A stretch of 5,430 nt of DNA. It comes from Verrucomicrobiaceae bacterium (GTDB taxonomy: Bacteria > Verrucomicrobiota > Verrucomicrobiae > Verrucomicrobiales > Akkermansiaceae). The stretch lies in contig CANBTO010000385.1 of the NCBI GenBank assembly GCA_947372405.1, positions 1 through 5,430 of the forward strand, given 5' to 3'. How positions within the stretch are numbered: the first letter of the stretch is position 1; the number at the start of each line of letters is the position of its first letter. The notes below the pieces were generated by a model. That model did not search any database. It was not told where the DNA came from and worked only from the letters and a program-made list of their open reading frames with translations. The position numbers were made by a program, and so were the translations under genes. Of this stretch, positions 4,074 through 5,430 are shown piece by piece.

Positions 4074-5430
4074 ATGCAATTTCATCCTCGTTTTCCCCTT
4101 GTCGGGTGCGCATTTCTCTTTGGCTCGATCGGACTCCACGCTGCGGAGGATTTTTCATTCGATACGCTGCGCGAAAAGGCGCGGAAACTTGCTGCTACAC
4201 CTTATGCGGCTCCGAAGCTCGAGCTGGCGGACTATTGGAAAAACCTGACTTACGACCAACACCGCGATATTCGATTCAAGATGGATTCCGGGCTTTGGGC
4301 GGAGCAGAAGGGTCCGTTTTCCATCGACTTTTTCCACCCCGGGTGGACGGCGAAGAAGATGGTGATGCTGCATGAAGTCGCGGGCGGGAAGACCGAGTTT
4401 TTGAAGTTCGACCAGAGTCTTTTCGATTACGGAAAACAAAAGATCCCCGCGAAAACCCCGCCGCCTCCCGGCTATGCGGGTTGGCGGGCGCGCACGCATT
4501 TAAACACGGAGACTTACATGGATGAGTTTCTGGTATTCATGGGCGCGAGCTATTTTCGGGCGATTCCGAAGGACGCGCCTTACGGGCTTTCCGCGCGCGG
4601 GCTCTCGATCAACAGCGGCCTGCCGGGCGTGCCGGAGGAGTTCCCGGATTTCTCGGAATTCTATCTGGAGAAGCCGGCCAAGGACGGGAAAACGCTTAAG
4701 GCGTGGGCGCTGTTAGATGGTGACAGCGTGGCGGGTGCCTATCAATTTCAAATCACTCCGGGACCGGAAACCGTGATGGACATCGATGCGGAAATCACGC
4801 TGCGGAGGCCAGTCACCCAGCTCGGGCTCGCACCGTTTTCGACGATGTTCTGGTTTGGCGAGAGCACCTATCCGAAGCCGCTGGATTTCCGCCCGGAAGT
4901 GCACGACAGCGATGGTCTGCTGATGGAACTCGGCAGTGGAAATTTACATTACCGCCCGCTGGAAACGACCAGGGGCCAGTTCCGGCATTGTGTTTTCACG
5001 ATGGAAAAACCCCGCTCGTGGGCGCTGCTCCAACGGGACCGCTCGTTCGCATCCTATCAGGACCCGGAAGCACTCTATCACAATCGTCCGAGCGTGAAGG
5101 TGGAGCCAATCGAGGGATTTGATTATGGCAAGCTTCACCTAATCGAGATGCCAACCAGAGACGAGACCGACGATAACGTGATCCTGCTGTGGGAGCCGAC
5201 GCCGGTGTTAGAAGTCGGCAGGCCCTATCATTTCCACTACCGCCTGCGTTGGATGCGCGATCCCGCCCCGGCGGGGATTTTCTCCGTACGTGCGACCCGT
5301 GTCGGGACTCCGGTGCAGAAACCAGATCAGGTGCTGATGGCCATCGACTTCGCCAAGCCGCTCACACCGCAAGCCAAAGTCGGCGATCCGAAATGGGATG
5401 ATATTTCCAAGCTGAAACCCGTTGTCACCA
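4074..5430 (+). CDS. opgG: Periplasmic glucan biosynthesis protein OpgG/OpgD (MdoG), 3' end cut by window
   Basis: 452 codons are present without a stop; the usual length is about 510, so roughly 60 C-terminal residues lie outside. Residues 1-24 form a signal peptide with a hydrophobic core (about 8-21) and likely cleavage after LHA/A (23-24), which places the protein in the periplasm. Family motifs in order: YDQHRDIRF (60-68), FFHPGW (86-91), EEFPDFSEFY (188-197), APFSTMFWFGE (253-263), RPEVHDSDG (273-281), LLQRDR (318-323) and YQDPEALY (328-335). In proteobacteria OpgG/OpgD shape osmoregulated periplasmic beta-glucans made by the membrane synthase OpgH. I cannot separate OpgG from OpgD by sight. 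It is 173 nt from the HNH gene, across a repeat, so it probably forms its own unit, perhaps with opgH downstream. An earlier in-frame start is not needed because ATG 4074 gives a complete export signal. Confidence 0.93.
   Translation, partial: MQFHPRFPLVGCAFLFGSIGLHAAEDFSFDTLREKARKLAATPYAAPKLELADYWKNLTYDQHRDIRFKMDSGLWAEQKGPFSIDFFHPGWTAKKMVMLHEVAGGKTEFLKFDQSLFDYGKQKIPAKTPPPPGYAGWRARTHLNTETYMDEFLVFMGASYFRAIPKDAPYGLSARGLSINSGLPGVPEEFPDFSEFYLEKPAKDGKTLKAWALLDGDSVAGAYQFQITPGPETVMDIDAEITLRRPVTQLGLAPFSTMFWFGESTYPKPLDFRPEVHDSDGLLMELGSGNLHYRPLETTRGQFRHCVFTMEKPRSWALLQRDRSFASYQDPEALYHNRPSVKVEPIEGFDYGKLHLIEMPTRDETDDNVILLWEPTPVLEVGRPYHFHYRLRWMRDPAPAGIFSVRATRVGTPVQKPDQVLMAIDFAKPLTPQAKVGDPKWDDISKLKPVVT

Overview
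The window looks like chromosomal DNA of a Gram-negative bacterium, most likely from the Verrucomicrobiota or a related PVC lineage. This is an inference from three things: a secreted OpgG/OpgD-type glucan protein, an HNH protein of a kind I associate with that phylum, and start sites that mostly lack a Shine-Dalgarno sequence. No taxonomic marker is present. Every gene I support is on the + strand.

Region by region. Positions 1-575 are poorly explained: one arginine- and tryptophan-rich reading frame of doubtful status, and a possible degenerate end of a class II tRNA-like RNA at the left edge. Positions 576-1049 hold a compact array of five tRNA-like cloverleaves that I folded by hand: Leu-type anticodon UAG (576-650), two sister Ser-type molecules with long variable arms and anticodons GCU (652-744) and GGA (792-884), Leu-type anticodon GAG (896-972), and Lys-type anticodon UUU (978-1049). 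Four of the five have non-canonical T-loops and D-loops. The two Ser-type copies have an 8-bp acceptor and a 4-bp T-stem, like the allo-tRNA/tRNA-Sec-like group. A small helical protein follows 34 nt after the last cloverleaf (1084-1536). After a 273-nt gap comes a complete RtcB-type RNA ligase (1810-3204), then an HNH-fold protein that has lost most of its zinc ligands (3298-3900). A 173-nt spacer with two tandem short hairpins precedes opgG (4074 to beyond the window).

How the genes may work together. RtcB seals RNA ends carrying a 2',3'-cyclic phosphate or 3'-phosphate to 5'-OH ends, the ends left by tRNA-cleaving toxins and by tRNA splicing. An array of unusual tRNAs beside an RtcB gene therefore suggests an RNA-repair or RNA-conflict locus. 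The array could supply decoys or replacements for cleaved tRNAs, sensors of tRNA damage, or dedicated RtcB substrates. A parallel is the proteobacterial rsr-yrlBA-rtcBA operon, where tRNA-like Y RNAs sit beside rtcB. The functional link here is inference. opgG probably belongs to a separate unit for periplasmic glucan synthesis.
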